Shown here: positions 60,751 through 64,000 of the stretch, piece after piece
How the letters are laid out: each line of letters begins with the position of its first letter
Numbering within the stretch: the first letter of the stretch is position 1
DNA from: Shewanella sp. Arc9-LZ
Lineage (GTDB): Bacteria > Pseudomonadota > Gammaproteobacteria > Enterobacterales > Shewanellaceae
Reading direction: 5' to 3'
DNA: 64,000 bases
Assembly (NCBI RefSeq): GCF_010092445.1
Contig: NZ_CP048031.1
Span: forward strand, 2,542,001-2,606,000
The notes under the pieces: model-generated
Seen by the model: the letters and a program-made list of their open reading frames with translations, nothing else
The model's database searches: none
What the model was told of the DNA's origin: nothing
Position numbers and translations under genes: made by a program

Positions 60751-60930
60751 TTATTTATGCCATTGAGTGTATTCCACACGAGTATGGCGCAAGTGTTCAA
60801 AGGCAATAGGGTTAGATGTTTCGTGCATAGGTTGAATGGCTTGTGGTATTTCTTAGTTAACAGTCTGTGACATGACCGGCATCGAAATAGCGGTAAAGAT
60901 TATCGCAACTATGGTTAATCTTATTTTCAT
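60751..60930 (-). pseudogene. Possible small exported protein interrupted by TAA
   Basis: On the minus strand the frame from ATG 60930 begins MKIRLTIVAIIFTAISMPVM, a plausible signal peptide, hits TAA at 60853-60855 after 25 codons, and then stays open for 33 more codons with ordinary protein-like composition up to a TAA at 60751. This could be a nonsense-mutated small periplasmic protein gene, or a chance frame. Confidence 0.3.
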
Positions 60931-61405
60931 GCTGCTGCCCAATATTTATTGAGCCTAAATATTTCTACACTGCGTCATTAATGCGCCTATGCTATAGGCG
61001 TAATACTCTTTGCAACAACAAAAACGCACTATCACCATGGTTTAATGGTTAAAAAGCAGTTCGTACATCTGTGCCTAAGCTAAAATTTAGACGATAAAGC
61101 GTGCCTCTTTTTTGCAAAAATCAGAGAGATCACAGACCGTTTTCATTTGTATTTGAGGGGCACATTGTCAACTTTCAGTTTGCTTTGCATGATAATGTTT
61201 ATTGTCACCATGATAACCTGCAAATAATTTGTTAATTATGTTCAAAAAATTTTGGACGTTAATTGTTAAACCCTCCATTGATAACGTTTTATTATTAAAA
61301 GGATAACTTTTAATAATTTATTGTTTAGCCTTGTTCACTGTATATTACGTCTATCGAACATCATTCATACGCACGCACGCACGCCTTATAGTGTAATTTA
61401 TCCGA
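60931..61405. other. Gene-free stretch
   Basis: AT-rich leader region before the 12-bp array. I see no credible gene. Confidence 0.45.
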
Positions 61406-61489
61406 TTGTTTATTCGGTTGTTTATTCGGTTGTTTATTCGGTTGTTTATTCGGTTGTTTATTCGGTTGTTTATTCGTTTGTTTATTCGG
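61406..61489. repeat. Seven 12-bp tandem repeats upstream of gloA
   Basis: TTGTTTATTCGG is repeated seven times (61406-61489) with a single G-to-T change in unit six. The array ends 52 bp before the gloA ATG. It is open in one plus-strand frame, but that frame has no start or product support. Confidence 0.93.
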
Positions 61490-61541
61490 GAATTGGCACG
61501 TTCGCTGATGCGTTTAAAAGATGTCGCTTAAAGAGAGAGTT

Positions 61542-61928
61542 ATGAAATTTTTACACACTATGTTGAGAGTCATTGACCTAGAAAAATCAATTGAGTTTTA
61601 TACCCATGTGCTAGGCATGAAAGTGCTAGAAAGAACCGAAAACAAAGACTATCGCTACACCTTAGTTTTTGTGGGTTATGGCACTCAAGCAGACAGCACC
61701 ACGATTGAATTAACCTATAACTGGGACACCAATGAGTATGACCATGGTAATGCTTTTGGTCATATTGCGCTGGGTGTAGAGGATATTTATAGTGCCTGTA
61801 ATGACATTAAAGCACGCGGTGGCAACGTCACCCGTAAACCAGGACCGGTAAAAGGTGGCTCAACCCACATCGCCTTTATCGTCGATCCTGATGGATACCA
61901 AATTGAGCTCATCCAAATTAGCAAGTAA
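61542..61928 (+). CDS. gloA: Lactoylglutathione lyase (glyoxalase I)
   Basis: A 128-residue metalloenzyme that isomerises the methylglyoxal-glutathione hemithioacetal to S-lactoylglutathione. All four metal ligands of E. coli GloA are at the same positions: H5, E56, H74 and E122. Family segments [14 protein letters not shown] and [16 protein letters not shown] are clear. I start at 61542, after GAGAGAG, not at the ATG seven codons upstream. It ends 13 bp before the Old Yellow Enzyme gene, as in a gloA-nemA operon. Confidence 0.97.
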   Translation: MKFLHTMLRVIDLEKSIEFYTHVLGMKVLERTENKDYRYTLVFVGYGTQADSTTIELTYNWDTNEYDHGNAFGHIALGVEDIYSACNDIKARGGNVTRKPGPVKGGSTHIAFIVDPDGYQIELIQISK

Positions 61929-61941
61929 AGAGGAATACAGA

Positions 61942-63042
61942 ATGAACAATGCACTATTTCAACCAATACAGCTCGGTAAACTCTCTTTAAAAAATCGTAT
62001 TGTTATGCCACCAATGACGCGCTCGCGCTCAACCCAACCGGGTAATGTGGCTAATGAGATGATGGCTGAATATTATGCTCAGCGAGCATCCGCGGGTCTT
62101 ATTATTACAGAAGGCACCCAAATATCGGTCATGGGCCAAGGCTACGCATGGACGCCAGGTATTTATTCTGCAGAACAAATTGCCGGATGGCAGAAGGTCA
62201 CCAAAGCGGTTCATGCACAAAATGGCACTATCTTCGCTCAGCTTTGGCACGTTGGTCGAGTGTCTCACCCTGATAATATCGGTGGTCAACAACCTATTTC
62301 GTCTTCTGCACTAAAAGCCCAAAATGTAAAAGTGTTTGTGGATAATGGTACTGACGAACCTGGTTTTGTTGACGTGGTTGTGGCTCGTGAAATGTCTAAA
62401 GCTGACATTGAACATGTGATTGGCGAATATCGTCAAGCAGCGTTAAATGCGATTGAAGCCGGTTTTGATGGCGTAGAACTGCATGCTGCTAACGGTTATT
62501 TAATTAACCAGTTTATCGATTCTGAAGCGAATAATCGTATCGACGAATATGGTGGTAGTATCGAAAACCGCCTGCGCTTCCTGGGTGAAGTGGTTGGTGC
62601 AATGACCCAAGCCATTGGCGCTGATCGTGTTGGTGTTCGTCTTGCGCCATTCACATCGCTAAATGGTACTGTTGATGCAACGCCGATAGACACCTACATT
62701 GCCGCGGCTGTATTACTTAATAGCCTCAATGTGGTCTACATCCATGTGGCTGAAGTTGATTGGGATGATGCCCCAGAGACACCAACAGTATTTAAAGATA
62801 CGGTTCGCGACGTTTATAAAGGTGTGCTTATTTATGCGGGACGTTACAACGGCGAAAATGGATCTCAGGCCATTGATGCTGGTGTAGCGGATATGATTGG
62901 TTTTGGCCGACCATTTGTCTCCAATCCTGATCTGGTAAACCGTATTAAGCATAACTATCCATTAGCCTCTCACAACCCAGAGACATTATTTGGTGGTGCT
63001 GAACGCGGGTATACTGATTACCCCGAATACAGCCCAAGCTAA
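61942..63042 (+). CDS. nemA: Old Yellow Enzyme family alkene reductase (NemA-like)
   Basis: A 366-residue FMN enzyme with the OYE barrel: NRIVMPPMTRSRS at the N-terminus, FAQLWHVGR, GVELHAANGYLINQFID, EYGGSIENR and GFGRPFVSNPDL. It reduces activated alkenes, N-ethylmaleimide or nitro-esters with NADPH. Start at ATG 61942 (GAGG site). Linked with gloA, as in the E. coli nemR-nemA-gloA operon, it should serve electrophile detoxification; no nemR homologue is next to it. Confidence 0.94.
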   Translation: MNNALFQPIQLGKLSLKNRIVMPPMTRSRSTQPGNVANEMMAEYYAQRASAGLIITEGTQISVMGQGYAWTPGIYSAEQIAGWQKVTKAVHAQNGTIFAQLWHVGRVSHPDNIGGQQPISSSALKAQNVKVFVDNGTDEPGFVDVVVAREMSKADIEHVIGEYRQAALNAIEAGFDGVELHAANGYLINQFIDSEANNRIDEYGGSIENRLRFLGEVVGAMTQAIGADRVGVRLAPFTSLNGTVDATPIDTYIAAAVLLNSLNVVYIHVAEVDWDDAPETPTVFKDTVRDVYKGVLIYAGRYNGENGSQAIDAGVADMIGFGRPFVSNPDLVNRIKHNYPLASHNPETLFGGAERGYTDYPEYSPS

Positions 63043-63076
63043 TAGTAATCACACTGTTTAGTTGAGTTAATATGTG

Positions 63077-63104
63077 AGCGATTCTGACGTAAGGTAGGAT
63101 CGCT
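63077..63104 (+). terminator. Probable terminator of gloA-nemA
   Basis: A 9-bp stem with one wobble (AGCGATTCT / AGGATCGCT) followed by TTTAT, 35 bp after the nemA stop. Confidence 0.65.
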
Positions 63105-63218
63105 TTATACGTATACATCATTTATTTATCACGACATACTTTTTGGTTTTCTCGTATCATTGCGACTTGCCAAGAGCCTTGCCCCTTTTCCCATCCCTCA
63201 GCTGGAACAAACGGTTTG

Positions 63219-64000
63219 ATGAAACAAGAAGCGTTGCGCGGCAAAATATCCTTATTACTGGCCACAATGCTTGCGGCTGTGGGATGGATAGCCTCCAAAC
63301 TTGTTATTTTAGAGATGCCTGGAGAGGTGTTTATTGCTGCTCGCTTCTTAATCGCGAGTCTGATTTTATTGCCTTTTTGTTATCAGCAGATTTATGCACT
63401 CAGGCCTAAGCAAATTGCCGCGCTTTGTGGCGTTGGCATGGTATTAGCAGCTTCGATTGAAGTATGGGTTCACGCGATTACCATCTCTAGTACTTTGTCT
63501 GAAGGTGCTTTTATCATGAGCCTGGCGATGATTATAGCCCCGTTTATTTCTTGGCTATTATTCAAAGTAAGACCTAACCGCATGTTTTGGATATCGCTGC
63601 CTATTACTTGTATAGGCATTATGTTATTGACCATCACAACTGGCTGGGAAGTTGATAACAGCCAGTGGTTTTTCTTATTATCATCGGCACTGCTGTCATT
63701 GCATTTTGTATTGAATAAGCGGGTCTTGACCAATATAAAACCGTTAACATCCATCTGCGTACAATTATTCATGGTGGGCATTGTGGGTTGCGTGATTATG
63801 GCTGCGGTTTCACCTGAACATTTTGAGATAAATGGTCATGTGCTATTTTGGTTTGCGGTATCAACGGTTATCGCAACCAGTGTGCGTTATTTACTTCAAA
63901 CTGTCGGTCAATTTAGCGTTAAAATTGAAACCGCTTCGCTGATCATGATTTTAGAACCCATTTGGACATTAATTTTGTCTATCAGCTTTCTTGATGAGGT
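63219..64000 (+). CDS. EamA/DMT family transporter (partial, runs off window)
   Basis: The first 260 codons of a ten-helix drug/metabolite transporter. Alternating hydrophobic helices begin with LLLATMLAAVGWIASKLVI, and the EamA repeat pattern (AARFLIASLILLPF; later SLIMILEPIWTLILSI) is visible. ATG 63219 is the best start, though its ribosome site is weak. The substrate cannot be told, and the C-terminus lies beyond 64000. Confidence 0.85.
   Translation, partial: MKQEALRGKISLLLATMLAAVGWIASKLVILEMPGEVFIAARFLIASLILLPFCYQQIYALRPKQIAALCGVGMVLAASIEVWVHAITISSTLSEGAFIMSLAMIIAPFISWLLFKVRPNRMFWISLPITCIGIMLLTITTGWEVDNSQWFFLLSSALLSLHFVLNKRVLTNIKPLTSICVQLFMVGIVGCVIMAAVSPEHFEINGHVLFWFAVSTVIATSVRYLLQTVGQFSVKIETASLIMILEPIWTLILSISFLDE

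Noticed and set aside
61321..61545. Plus-strand frame of 74 codons with repeated VYSV upstream of gloA
   Set aside because: It exists only because the 12-bp repeat lacks stops; no start signal, and it overlaps the gloA start region.

Overview
The window looks like a chromosomal stretch from a Shewanella-type marine gammaproteobacterium. Base composition is AT-rich (roughly 40% GC by eye). The gene families fit: an H-NOX/kinase pair, YbiT-type ABC-F, a U32 (RlhA-like) protein, many c-di-GMP and PAS/GAF signalling proteins, and a gloA-nemA pair. The species is inferred from gene content, not from a marker gene. I saw no rRNA, tRNA, CRISPR array, integrase or insertion sequence.

Layout. (1) 1-2225: a CheC-like/CheY-like pair transcribed away from an H-NOX nitric-oxide sensor and its histidine kinase. 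(2) 2248-8255: a Tat-exported dienelactone hydrolase, then a minimal ethanolamine cluster (AraC-type regulator, eutB, eutC, permease) without microcompartment genes. (3) 8793-15725: homocysteine methyltransferase family protein, a periplasmic-sensor GGDEF/EAL protein, a hydratase and a PcfJ-like protein. (4) 16029-25272: ybiT, a U32 protein, then a TonB-dependent receptor and a beta-hydroxyacid dehydrogenase that share operator-like TTGGTAATACCAA sequences. (5) 25970-30031: PAS/GAF histidine kinase, response regulator and a separate HPt protein. (6) 32200-36360: a three-gene cassette of M15-like protein, methyltransferase, and a PLD nuclease-SF2 helicase-LexA/UmuD-like autoprotease fusion, a possible defence or DNA-damage system.

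(7) 36418-55431 is the most striking part: about 19 kb on one strand. It encodes a reduced Tad/Flp-like pilus (secretin, TPR lipoprotein, two unusual prepilins, CpaB, TadA, TadB, TadC) followed upstream by a LuxU-like phosphotransfer protein, a LuxO-like sigma54 activator, an EAL phosphodiesterase, two hybrid kinases without HPt domains, and a receiver protein. Five intergenic regions each carry a sigma54 (-24/-12) promoter and, 100-140 bp upstream, a palindrome matching the LuxO site known from Vibrio qrr promoters (TTGCA-WWW-TGCAA). I infer a self-contained LuxU/LuxO phosphorelay whose output is a pilus and c-di-GMP turnover rather than quorum-sensing sRNAs.

(8) 55885-64000: a CLCA_X/LPD1-type metalloprotease-like protein, YbjQ and DUF302 proteins, an SDR, a stand-alone EAL protein, a possibly broken small exported protein, gloA-nemA for electrophile detoxification, and the start of an EamA transporter cut by the window end. 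Intergenic regions contain an unusual number of short tandem repeat arrays with unit lengths of 7, 8, 12, 13, 15, 16, 19 and 47 bp.
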